NCBI GenBank assembly: GCA_902546375.1 | Contig: CACCJO010000001.1 | Location: 47,572 to 111,571 of the forward strand | Direction of reading: 5' to 3' | DNA length: 64,000 bases | DNA from: an uncultured Pelagibacteraceae bacterium | Lineage (GTDB): Bacteria > Pseudomonadota > Alphaproteobacteria > Pelagibacterales > Pelagibacteraceae | Part shown: piece by piece, positions 55,520 through 64,000 of the stretch | How the letters are laid out: each line of letters opens with the position of its first letter | How positions within the stretch are numbered: position 1 is the stretch's first letter | Notes under the pieces: generated by a model | The model's input: the letters and a program-made list of their open reading frames with translations, nothing else | What the model was told of the DNA's origin: nothing | The model's database searches: none | Position numbers and translations under genes: made by a program

Positions 55520-56434
55520 ATGTCAATTACAGGTAACAATAAATGCCCCAACCATATATGTGATGGAAAAATTAAAGTAAGATATCACTTTGGAGATTTA
55601 GACCACAAAAAAATTAATTTTAATTGTACAACTGATAGTTATGAAAAGCCCTCTATATATGAATGCACTAAGTGTAAAATTATTTTCTCCGAATTAATTT
55701 TTAAAATGGAAAATAATGAAATAGAAAAAAATTATCAAGAAGTTGCTGATAATAAATACATATCTCAGATTAAATTTAAAAGATATTATTTTGAAAAACT
55801 AATTAATAAGATAAATAAATATATTAAAGAAGATATGGATGTACTTGAAATAGGTTCGTATTACGGAGTCTTGGGGTCATTATTAAAAAATAAAGTTAAA
55901 AACTATTCAGGATTAGAACTTTCTACTCATGGTTCAAGTTACGCAAAAAATAATTTCAAGTTAAATATTTTTAATGAAACCATTGAAAGTCATTTAAAAA
56001 AAAAGATTAAATACGATTTAATTATAATGGCAGATGTAATAGAACACTTTAAAGATCCATTCAAAGTTTTATATCAAATAAATGAATTACTTAATCAAAA
56101 AGGAAAACTAATTCTTACTACTTTTAACATTGACTCCTTGTACGCGAAAATTACAGGTAGAAATTATCACTGGATAATACCATTTCATATGGTTTTTTTT
56201 TCAAATAGCACTTTAGAAAATTTTGGAAAAAACAATAATCTGAAATTAGTTAAAATATTGAATGATCCTAGATATGTAAGTTTTGGTTATCTAATTGAAA
56301 AATTAATTTTGATTTTTCCAAGACTGAGTTTTATTTTTAAATTTCTATCTAAAATAAAATTACTTAAAGATATTAACGTTAAAGTTGATTTAAAAGACTT
56401 AAAAATTTACTATTTTGAAAAAATAAGTAAGTAA
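55520..56434 (+). CDS. Class I SAM-dependent methyltransferase with N-terminal Cys-rich (zinc-binding-like) segment
   Basis: CPNHICDGKI...YECTKCKIIF; MDVLEIGSYYGVLGSLLK; YDLIIMADVIEHFKDPFKVL. Confidence 0.87.
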   Translation: MSITGNNKCPNHICDGKIKVRYHFGDLDHKKINFNCTTDSYEKPSIYECTKCKIIFSELIFKMENNEIEKNYQEVADNKYISQIKFKRYYFEKLINKINKYIKEDMDVLEIGSYYGVLGSLLKNKVKNYSGLELSTHGSSYAKNNFKLNIFNETIESHLKKKIKYDLIIMADVIEHFKDPFKVLYQINELLNQKGKLILTTFNIDSLYAKITGRNYHWIIPFHMVFFSNSTLENFGKNNNLKLVKILNDPRYVSFGYLIEKLILIFPRLSFIFKFLSKIKLLKDINVKVDLKDLKIYYFEKISK

Positions 56435-56438
56435 AAAA

Positions 56439-57539
56439 ATGAAAAAAAATCTTATTTTTTTTTTAGCAAGATTTGGTAAAGGTGGAGCAGGTAATTCTGT
56501 TTTTAAACTTTGTTGTTCTTTAGATCAAAAAAAATATAATATTTTTGTAATTTGCATGAACAATTGTGCATACAAAAAAGAATTTTTAAAAGCAGGTATT
56601 AAAGTTAAGATAATAAATTCCAGAAGAGCCTTTTTTGCAGTTTTTTACTTAAAAAAGATTATTTTAAAAATTATTAAAAATGATGCTCAAAATTATCTTA
56701 TATCTAATATTAATTATACAAATTTACTTTGTTCGATTTTTATAAAAAAAGAAAATAATTTAAAATTTATTGCTATTGAGCGGACACCTTTTAAAGAATT
56801 AGACATTTATTTTAGCTTAATTGATCGAATTAAAAAAATACTAATTAAATCTCTTATACCAATTTTTTATAAAAAATTTGATTTAGTTATTTGCAACTCT
56901 GAGTATTTAGGGAAATATTTGAAAAAAAAATATGGGATTTTTTCAAAGACTTTATTTCCACCATCAATCACAGATTTTCGAATAATTAAGAAAAAATTTA
57001 AAAGAAAAATATCAAAAAAATCAAAAATAAAGCTTATAACTGTCTGTAGGTTATCAAAAGAAAAGAATATTTACGAAATAATTCAAGCTATTAGCGAAGT
57101 TAAAAAAAAAATTAGCCTTCATATTATTGGTGTCGGCCCAGAAAAAGATAATATATCTAATTTTGTGAATTCTCTTAATTTAAAAAAGAAAATAAAACTT
57201 ATTGGTTTTAAAAAGAATCCATACAATCACCTTATCAAAGCAGATCTTTATATAAATTCATCATATTTTGAGGGTTTTCCAAATTCAGTTGTTGAGGCTG
57301 CTCATGTTGGTTTACCAATTATCGCTTCTCAAAGTCATGGGGGTATTAATGAAATTTTATCTGGAGGAAAAGGAGGCACGATTTATAAAAATTTAGAAGA
57401 TCTAAAAAAATCAATTGAAAAATTTGCAAACAATCCTCAAATATTTATTAATAAATCCAAATTTACACAAAAAAAAATTTTAGAATTTAGTTTAAAAAAT
57501 CATGTCACTAATTTTGACAAAATGCTAAACGATATTTAA
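56439..57539 (+). CDS. Family 4 glycosyltransferase
   Basis: LITVCRLSKEKNIYEIIQAI, ADLYINSSYFEGFPNSVVEAAHVGLPIIASQSHGGINEIL. Confidence 0.93.
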   Translation: MKKNLIFFLARFGKGGAGNSVFKLCCSLDQKKYNIFVICMNNCAYKKEFLKAGIKVKIINSRRAFFAVFYLKKIILKIIKNDAQNYLISNINYTNLLCSIFIKKENNLKFIAIERTPFKELDIYFSLIDRIKKILIKSLIPIFYKKFDLVICNSEYLGKYLKKKYGIFSKTLFPPSITDFRIIKKKFKRKISKKSKIKLITVCRLSKEKNIYEIIQAISEVKKKISLHIIGVGPEKDNISNFVNSLNLKKKIKLIGFKKNPYNHLIKADLYINSSYFEGFPNSVVEAAHVGLPIIASQSHGGINEILSGGKGGTIYKNLEDLKKSIEKFANNPQIFINKSKFTQKKILEFSLKNHVTNFDKMLNDI

Positions 57540-58498
57540 CATTTGTAATAATTTTTAAACCAATTGACAGTGTTCTTCAAACCATGATCTATTGATGTAA
57601 AATTTTGCTTTCCAACAAAACTTCTAATTTTTTTGTTTGTTCCATGAGTTTTAACAACGTCAGCTTTTTGTAATTTCCTTTTTAGTAATTTTGGTTTTTT
57701 TTGTGTTAAAAAATCAATCTTTTTTATTATATCTGTTAATTTTTGAGGATTATTTGAACAAACATTAAAAATCTCATGTTTTATTTTTTTTTTTATAAAA
57801 ACAAGTTTTGACATTATTTTACAGACATCTGAGATATAAGTAAAATCACGAGTATGTTTACCGTAATTATTTAAATAGAAATTTATCTTTTGATTATAAC
57901 TTGAGGTTAAATATTTCATCATAAACATATCTGGTCTACCCCATTCTCCATATACTGTAAAAAACCTCAATCCGATAAAAGTAATATTATATTGTCTAGA
58001 AAATACCTCCGCCATTTCCTCGTTGATTTTTTTTGATAAAGCATAAATATTCTTTGGCATTACGTTTTGAGCTTCATTTAAAGGAAATTTTTTTGAGTCA
58101 CCATAGATGGAACTAGAGGATGCATAAATAATTTTTTTAGTCTTATACTTTTTTGCTACATCAATAAGATTATAGAATCCTTGAATATTATTATCAACAA
58201 ACTCATTTGGTTTCTCTAATGAATAGCGTACACCTGCTTGTGCTGCTAAATTTATTACTAAGTCTATCTTTCTTAATTTAAAAATTTTTTCCAGTTTTTT
58301 TTTATTTAAGATATTTATTTTGAAAAACGAAAATTTTTTGTATCTAGATAATTCCCTAACACGATCTTTTTTAAGTTTTTTTGAGTAATAATTATTTAAA
58401 CTATCAATACCAACTACTGTGGCATCAGATGTGCTCAATAAATATTTAGTGAAATTGAAACCTATGAAACCAGCTGCACCTGTAATTAATATTTGCAT
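57536..58498 (-). CDS. UDP-glucuronate 4-epimerase-like SDR
   Basis: ILITGAAGFIGFNFTKYLL, GIDSLNNYYSKKLKKDRVREL, AAQAGVRYSLEKPNEFVDNNIQGFYNLID. Confidence 0.9.
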   Translation of the reverse strand: MQILITGAAGFIGFNFTKYLLSTSDATVVGIDSLNNYYSKKLKKDRVRELSRYKKFSFFKINILNKKKLEKIFKLRKIDLVINLAAQAGVRYSLEKPNEFVDNNIQGFYNLIDVAKKYKTKKIIYASSSSIYGDSKKFPLNEAQNVMPKNIYALSKKINEEMAEVFSRQYNITFIGLRFFTVYGEWGRPDMFMMKYLTSSYNQKINFYLNNYGKHTRDFTYISDVCKIMSKLVFIKKKIKHEIFNVCSNNPQKLTDIIKKIDFLTQKKPKLLKRKLQKADVVKTHGTNKKIRSFVGKQNFTSIDHGLKNTVNWFKNYYKC

Positions 58499-58503
58499 AA
58501 AAA

Positions 58504-58525
58504 TAATATTGATATATCAATATTA
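58504..58525. promoter_or_regulatory. 22-bp perfect palindrome in divergent intergenic region (candidate operator)
   Basis: TAATATTGATATATCAATATTA, 11-bp arms with no spacer. Confidence 0.5.
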
Positions 58526-58549
58526 ATTCATTAACGATATAAATATTTC

Positions 58550-59746
58550 ATGTTGAAAATATGTGTAATAGGTCTTGGGTATGTAGGTCTGCCTATTTGT
58601 TTAAAATTAGCAAAAAATTTCAAAACTATTGGTTATGATATCAATTCAAAAAGAATTGACACCTTAAAAAGAGGGGTTGACCTCAATAATGAATTTGAAA
58701 AAAAAGAGATTAATATAAAAAATTTAAAATTTTCCAAAAAAATTGAAGATTTAAATAGTAGTAATTTTTATATTATTTGTGTTCCAACTCCTATTACAAA
58801 TTCTAAAAAACCAGATCTAAGATATATTGATAAGAGTTTTAACTTACTCTCAAAAATTTTAAAAATAGGAGATATAATAGTTTTGGAGTCAACTGTTTAT
58901 CCTGGAGTAACTAGATCATTCACAAAAAAATTAGAAAAAAAAACAAAATTATTGAATAATCATGATTTTAGCACATGCTACAGTCCTGAAAGAATTAATC
59001 CTGGTGATAAAGACAGAAATCTGAATAATATTAATAAAATTCTTGCCTATGAAGGTAATGATGAAAAAGTAAGAAGAGTAATAACTAATGTATATAAAAA
59101 AATATCTAAAAAATTAATTTTTTCTAAGAGTATTAGAGAGGCAGAAACAGCAAAAGGTATTGAAAATATTCAAAGAGACCTAAATATTGCATTATTCAAT
59201 GAAATATTAATGATTTGTAATAAGTTAAAATTAGATTTTAATGAAGTAGTTCGTCTAGCTTCAACTAAATGGAATTTTATAAATTTTTCTCCTGGCTTGG
59301 TAGGAGGTCACTGTCTTCCAGTAGATCCGTTTTATTTAACCTATATTGCAAAAAAACGAGGTTATAAATCTAAGGTTACTTTATCTGGTAGAAGTGTAAA
59401 TAATTACATGAAGAAGTATGTAATTAATTTTACTAATTTTTCAATTAAAACAAGTAAAATTAAAAAAAATAAAATTAAGATTTGTATAGTGGGACTTACA
59501 TATAAGTATGGAGTAGCTGATACAAGAAACTCTCAAAAAATTGATATCCTAAAATATTTTAAGAGAAGATATAAATATACAAAAGGTTTTGATCCATTTT
59601 TAAAAACAACAGATAATTTAAAAAACCATGAATTAAAAAAATATAATTTTTTCCTTTTTCTTTCTAAAGGTCCAAAATTTAAAAAAATTGCAGATTTAGT
59701 AGATAAAAAAAAGATAATTGATCCTTTTTTTTATTATTCTAATTAG
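58550..59746 (+). CDS. Nucleotide sugar dehydrogenase (UDP-N-acetylhexosamine 6-dehydrogenase-like, TviB/WbpA type)
   Basis: KICVIGLGYVGLPICLKLA, VLESTVYPGVT, CYSPERINPGDKDR, GLVGGHCLPVDPFYLTYIA. Confidence 0.93.
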   Translation: MLKICVIGLGYVGLPICLKLAKNFKTIGYDINSKRIDTLKRGVDLNNEFEKKEINIKNLKFSKKIEDLNSSNFYIICVPTPITNSKKPDLRYIDKSFNLLSKILKIGDIIVLESTVYPGVTRSFTKKLEKKTKLLNNHDFSTCYSPERINPGDKDRNLNNINKILAYEGNDEKVRRVITNVYKKISKKLIFSKSIREAETAKGIENIQRDLNIALFNEILMICNKLKLDFNEVVRLASTKWNFINFSPGLVGGHCLPVDPFYLTYIAKKRGYKSKVTLSGRSVNNYMKKYVINFTNFSIKTSKIKKNKIKICIVGLTYKYGVADTRNSQKIDILKYFKRRYKYTKGFDPFLKTTDNLKNHELKKYNFFLFLSKGPKFKKIADLVDKKKIIDPFFYYSN

Positions 59747-60881
59747 ATAGAATTTTTTCAAGAATTTGAAAATGTTTAAAAATTGAAAAATTTTTAGAAA
59801 ATTTTTTAAGATTAATTTTTTTGTTCATCACTTCTTGAATATTTGATTTTTTAAATTTTAAATATTCATCAACAAGAGAAATTCTATCATTATTTTTAAA
59901 TAAAAAACCATTGTTAGAATTATTTAATATTTCTGTTGGACCAGTGTTAGAGTCTGCGGCTATAACGGGCTTATTTAAGAATCCTGACTCGATTAAACTA
60001 AAACCTGGATCTTCATATAAAGATGATGAGATATAGCATTCACAGTGATATAAATAATTAAATATATTTTTTTTATATCCTTCTAAAAAAACATGACCAT
60101 TCAAATTTAAACCTTCTATCAGCTTTTCAAGTTTTTTTCTCTCTTCACCTTCTCCTAGAATAATCAATTTTAAATTTGGATACTCTTTTTTGATTTCTTT
60201 AAAAGCTGTTATTAATAAAGAAAAATTTTTTTGTTTAGTCAATCTACCAATACTAAGTATATAATCCATTTTAATAAATCTATTTTCTATTTTTTCTTTT
60301 TTTTTTATATTTATGGAGTTTACGTTTAATATTGGATCATAAAGAAGTTTTAATTTCTCTTCTGGAAAAATTTTAAGCTTAGAAAATTTTTTTAAGGTTG
60401 ATTTAGTTGGACAGGTTACAACATGAACATTTTTGGAAAGTAGGGTCCAAAAAAATCGCCTTATTATATTAAGTTTTGGTGTTCCTGAAATTCTTATAAT
60501 TAATTTTGTTTGAAACTTAAAAAAAAAAAACAGGACCAGTGGTAAGGATATTATCAGGTGTGCAATCAAAAATTCTGGTTTTTCTTTAAGTAATAATTTT
60601 CTTAATAAATTAAAATTCAATATAAAAATTATCATTTGTGATAATCGACTTTTAAAAAAATTACCTTTTGGTAAAAAATTATGATAATTTTTTTTATATA
60701 ATTTAACAATATCAATTCCTAAAGTTTTATCTAATTTGCTCTGCCATTCGCCTGAGGAGTCGATTAAAAAAGTTTTAAAATTATTTTCTTTATCATATTT
60801 TTTTAATGAATTTATTGAATTTGTAACTGCGCTAACTGTTGCGATATTCGTTAAAAAAGGTGACCAATAATATAATTTCAT
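59739..60881 (-). CDS. Family 4 glycosyltransferase
   Basis: ILSIGRLTKQKNFSLLITAFKEI, CECYISSSLYEDPGFSLIESGFLNKPVIAADSNTGPTEIL. Confidence 0.93.
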   Translation of the reverse strand: MKLYYWSPFLTNIATVSAVTNSINSLKKYDKENNFKTFLIDSSGEWQSKLDKTLGIDIVKLYKKNYHNFLPKGNFFKSRLSQMIIFILNFNLLRKLLLKEKPEFLIAHLIISLPLVLFFFFKFQTKLIIRISGTPKLNIIRRFFWTLLSKNVHVVTCPTKSTLKKFSKLKIFPEEKLKLLYDPILNVNSINIKKKEKIENRFIKMDYILSIGRLTKQKNFSLLITAFKEIKKEYPNLKLIILGEGEERKKLEKLIEGLNLNGHVFLEGYKKNIFNYLYHCECYISSSLYEDPGFSLIESGFLNKPVIAADSNTGPTEILNNSNNGFLFKNNDRISLVDEYLKFKKSNIQEVMNKKINLKKFSKNFSIFKHFQILEKILSN

Positions 60882-61768
60882 TAAGTTTGTTTCAAATAGT
60901 ATGATTTCATAATATTGAAAGTTTTTTCCAATCCCTTTTCAATATCAAATTGAGGTTCCCACCCTGTAATATCTGAGATTTTTTTAATATTTGTATTAAA
61001 TTCCATAGGCCCACTAACTGGTTGATCTTTTGAAATTATTTTTTTTCCTGAGAGATCCTCAATTATTTCTGAGATTAATTTTAATGATGACATTTTGCCT
61101 GATCCCAAGTTTATTATGCCAGTAAAATCTGTATTCAATATTTTAAGAACAGCATCAGCAGCATCTTCTGTAAATATAAAATCTCTTTTTGGTTTATTTG
61201 ACCATATCTCAACTTTTTCTCTTTCAAAAATATCTTGCATAATTGTGGGTATTAAATCAGGTCTTCTTAATTCTGTGTAACCATAAATATTACTTAATCT
61301 AACTATAATTGATGGTACTGATTTTTGATAAAACTTAACTATCTGTTCAGACAAAAATTTACTAAAAATATATTTATTAGTATAAGGATTTATCTCTTGC
61401 TTTTCATCAACTGGTATGACTAATTTATTTTGGTCATACAAAAGAATTGTTGTGAAACAAATAAATTTCTTTAAATTTCTTTTTGAAAAATAATCAAGCG
61501 CCTTATTTAGTGGGTATACATTAAAATCAATACCCATATCAATATTAAGATTTATCTCGTGATGATTGGAACTACCAATCAAAAAAATTACTTTATCAAA
61601 TTCTAATTTATCTAACTTATGGAGTTCATTTAAATCTTTAATTTGAATGTGTTGATTTTTACAATGTTTGGGAGGGGGTGTTCTACCTACCGAAATAATA
61701 TCTTCATCTTTAGACAAAATTACTGGTCCAAAAAAGCCACTACCCCCAAATAAAAGTGTTTTTGTCAT
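60881..61768 (-). CDS. NAD-dependent epimerase/dehydratase family protein
   Basis: TKTLLFGGSGFFGPVIL, NPYTNKYIFSKFLSEQIV, VRLSNIYGYTELRRPDLIPT. Confidence 0.87.
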   Translation of the reverse strand: MTKTLLFGGSGFFGPVILSKDEDIISVGRTPPPKHCKNQHIQIKDLNELHKLDKLEFDKVIFLIGSSNHHEINLNIDMGIDFNVYPLNKALDYFSKRNLKKFICFTTILLYDQNKLVIPVDEKQEINPYTNKYIFSKFLSEQIVKFYQKSVPSIIVRLSNIYGYTELRRPDLIPTIMQDIFEREKVEIWSNKPKRDFIFTEDAADAVLKILNTDFTGIINLGSGKMSSLKLISEIIEDLSGKKIISKDQPVSGPMEFNTNIKKISDITGWEPQFDIEKGLEKTFNIMKSYYLKQT

Positions 61769-62670
61769 TTTTTTAATTTTTCGTATATTTCTCTAATTCC
61801 CACTGATAATTGAGTTAATTTAAAATTTGGAAAATTTTTTTCAAATCTACTTGTGTCAATATCTTTTCTCATTTGTCCATTGGGTCTATCAGGATTATAT
61901 TTTATTTTTAAATGTTCGGCATCACAAACCTTTAAAGCAATTTTTGCTATTTCAGATACTGTATAATTTTCATCAGTAGCAATATTCATATTCAAGTATT
62001 TATCTTCTTCTATCATTTTACAAATTATTCTAGCTACATCCCTTGCATGCATAAATTGTCTTAGAGGTGTGCCATCTCCAAATAATTCAATAAAATTTTT
62101 GTTTGAATTTTTTGCTGCTATAATTTTATGAATTAAAGCACCTACAAAATGTCCTTGAATTTGATCAAATTTATCAAATTCTCCGTACAAATTACATGGG
62201 ATTAAGTAGTTATAATTTGTATTGTATTTTTTATTGTACATATCAACTTGAATAGCTAAACATCTTTTGGCATAGGAATAGGAAAAAAGATCTTGGTGTG
62301 GTGCGCCCTCTATTAATTGATCTTCTTTTATAGGATAATTCGAAATTTTATCTGGATAAATACATGAGCTTAATATTCCAGTAAATCTTTTTACTTTAAA
62401 TTTATAACTTTCTTTGAGAACAAAAGTATTAATCAATAAGTTTTCCTCAAAGTATCTTACAGGTTCCTGAATGTTATGATGAACACCTCCAACAAGTGCC
62501 GCTAGGTGTATCACAATATTTGGCTTTATATCCTGGAACATTCTAATAACTTCATTATTTTTGGTTAAATTATAATCAGACGACCCCACATATACTGCAT
62601 TTGGCATTTGTTGTTGTAAGTATTTCCCGATAAGTCCGGTTCCACCAGTAACAAGTATTTTATTTTTCAT
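61765..62670 (-). CDS. GDP-L-fucose synthase-like NAD-dependent epimerase
   Basis: ILVTGGTGLIGKYLQQQM, ALVGGVHHNIQEPVRYFEENLLIN, LSSCIYPDKISNYPIKE, NLYGEFDKFDQIQGHFVGALI. Confidence 0.88.
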   Translation of the reverse strand: MKNKILVTGGTGLIGKYLQQQMPNAVYVGSSDYNLTKNNEVIRMFQDIKPNIVIHLAALVGGVHHNIQEPVRYFEENLLINTFVLKESYKFKVKRFTGILSSCIYPDKISNYPIKEDQLIEGAPHQDLFSYSYAKRCLAIQVDMYNKKYNTNYNYLIPCNLYGEFDKFDQIQGHFVGALIHKIIAAKNSNKNFIELFGDGTPLRQFMHARDVARIICKMIEEDKYLNMNIATDENYTVSEIAKIALKVCDAEHLKIKYNPDRPNGQMRKDIDTSRFEKNFPNFKLTQLSVGIREIYEKLKK

Positions 62671-62673
62671 AAT

Positions 62674-63321
62674 TCAATTATTATTTGCAAAAAAGATGTA
62701 ACCTATAGGGTAAATTTTTTTAGGATCAGTTTTGATGAATAATTTAATTAACTTATCAAAAACTAAGGCCAACGAAACTAACAATTGATAAAAAATAGGC
62801 AAATACTTTAAATAACTTCTCAGCAAAGAAACACATGCTAAAAATGGACCAGTGCCCAGCTCAATAATTTCTATATTTTTAAAGTTATTTGACTTTAATA
62901 ATTCTATTAAGTGATCTTTTGTAAATCTTGAATAATCTTTAGGTGCTCCGTGAACTCTAAAGAGAAAAGGGGTGGATCCAATAATCTTACCATCTTTTTT
63001 ACAAATTGTTGATAAATTTCTCAAGGCCAGATTAGGATCTAAAAGATGCTCTAAAACATTAAAAATAACAATACAGTCATATTTTATCTCTGAAGAGATT
63101 TTTTTCTGTAAATCAATATTTAAATATTCCTTGTTTGATGGATTAATATTGGAATATGTTATTTTGCAATTCTTTGAAATAGAATTACAAAAATTTTTAT
63201 TAACAATTTCAGAAGCGCCAAATTCTATTATATCTCCTTCAAATTTGAATTTTTTAAAAATTTCAAGTTGAAATATTCTTAAAATAGATTTGTTAGAAAA
63301 TATCAAATTAAAATAATTCAT
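62674..63321 (-). CDS. Class I SAM-dependent methyltransferase
   Basis: YDCIVIFNVLEHLLDPNLALRNLSTICKKDGKIIGSTPFLFRVHGAPKDYSRFT. Confidence 0.85.
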   Translation of the reverse strand: MNYFNLIFSNKSILRIFQLEIFKKFKFEGDIIEFGASEIVNKNFCNSISKNCKITYSNINPSNKEYLNIDLQKKISSEIKYDCIVIFNVLEHLLDPNLALRNLSTICKKDGKIIGSTPFLFRVHGAPKDYSRFTKDHLIELLKSNNFKNIEIIELGTGPFLACVSLLRSYLKYLPIFYQLLVSLALVFDKLIKLFIKTDPKKIYPIGYIFFANNN

Positions 63322-64000
63322 TATTAATCATCTTGTGAATTATAGTCTTAAATTTTAAACTAGGTTTCCATTTTAGAATTTTTTGAGTTTCTGCAATGTT
63401 CGCTTTGTAACCTCTTAAATCAATTTTTCTCTTATATTTTGATACATTAGTTTTTAAATTTTTTTTGCTTATATTTAAATATTTAAAAACTTCATTTACA
63501 AATTCTTTTAGTGAATGTGTTTTTCCAGATCCTATGAGAAAATCTCTAGGTTTGTTTCTTTGCATCATTAACCATATAGCTTTAACATAATCAGGTGCCC
63601 ACCCCCAGTCTCTGAATATGTCAATGTTTCCTAATTCTAATTTTGACTCTTTTCGTCTTTTAATTTTAAGAGCTGTATCGACAATTTTTTTTGTAACAAA
63701 CTCTTTAGATCTCAGAGGAGACTCGTGATTAAATAAAATTCCTGTACAACAATAAATCCCATATTTTTCCCTGTAAATTTTGGTAAACCAATAAGCTGCT
63801 GCTTTGGATACCCCATATGGGCTTTGTGGTTCTATCTTAGAATTAATGTTGTAAAAATTTTTTTTATTATCTCCATAAAATTGTCCTGAGCCTGCATTAA
63901 ATAATTTTGCTTTATATTTTTTTCGCTTTAAAATTTGTAAAATATTTAAGACACCTTCTGTATTACTTTTTAATGAAATGTCAGGTGTTTCAAAAGATTT
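63308..64000 (-). CDS. GDP-mannose 4,6-dehydratase-like enzyme (second copy, partial; runs off window end)
   Basis: Frame stays open past the 63568 Met in the track: ...[137 protein letters not shown]. Confidence 0.92.
   Translation of the reverse strand, partial: KSFETPDISLKSNTEGVLNILQILKRKKYKAKLFNAGSGQFYGDNKKNFYNINSKIEPQSPYGVSKAAAYWFTKIYREKYGIYCCTGILFNHESPLRSKEFVTKKIVDTALKIKRRKESKLELGNIDIFRDWGWAPDYVKAIWLMMQRNKPRDFLIGSGKTHSLKEFVNEVFKYLNISKKNLKTNVSKYKRKIDLRGYKANIAETQKILKWKPSLKFKTIIHKMINNELF

Noticed and set aside
55416-55526. Overlapping divergent starts of the Fcl-like ORF and methyltransferase at 55520-55526
   Set aside because: Family alignment puts the Fcl-like start at ~55415 (MKNKLLKKFKIYVAGHNG), leaving a normal ~100-bp intergenic region.
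62972-63271. 99-aa ORF antisense to methyltransferase
   Set aside because: Opposite strand has clear methyltransferase motifs; no support for this frame.
63308-63568. Track ORF of 86 aa read as a truncated gmd pseudogene
   Set aside because: The frame stays open upstream to the window edge with full Gmd motifs; it is truncated only by the window and by lack of an upstream Met.

Overview
AT-rich, very compact alphaproteobacterial chromosome segment. Gene content and order point to the SAR11 / Pelagibacterales clade (an inference from the sequence, not a database result). Positions 1-32.8 kb are mostly housekeeping: pdxH(partial)/aroC, dxs-ispA-xseB, Sua5/YrdC, an ABC-2 transporter, tRNA-Arg, rluD, rpoH, purA, thiD, glmM, folP, ftsH, tilS, cpoB-pal-tolB-tolA-tolR-tolQ, ruvC, yebC, ymdB, 5-FCL, zapA, tkt-gap-pgk-fba-thiE-efp-suhB, rpmE, DUF1013/TrcR, rpsU and tRNA-fMet. 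A small sugar/methyltransferase insert (32.8-37.0 kb) follows. Next come a transaldolase-like gene, pntB-pntAB-pntA, a 36-aa COX IV-like ORF, rpmJ and a solitary 5S rRNA on the minus strand. From 40.9 kb to the window end is a surface-polysaccharide cluster of glycosyltransferases, nucleotide-sugar enzymes, a Wzy-like protein, a WecA/MraY-like protein and methyltransferases. This matches the SAR11 hypervariable region reported between the 23S and 5S rRNA genes. Main points for follow-up: a detached 5S rRNA with its own apparent sigma70 promoter; a probable non-canonical ATT start in rpsU; a ColD-type dehydratase (Lys to His at the PLP site) in the sugar island; duplicated Gmd/Fcl-type enzymes; all nine convergent gene junctions overlapping or nearly abutting; divergent genes whose 5' coding ends overlap; and a 22-bp perfect palindrome in a 51-bp divergent promoter gap.
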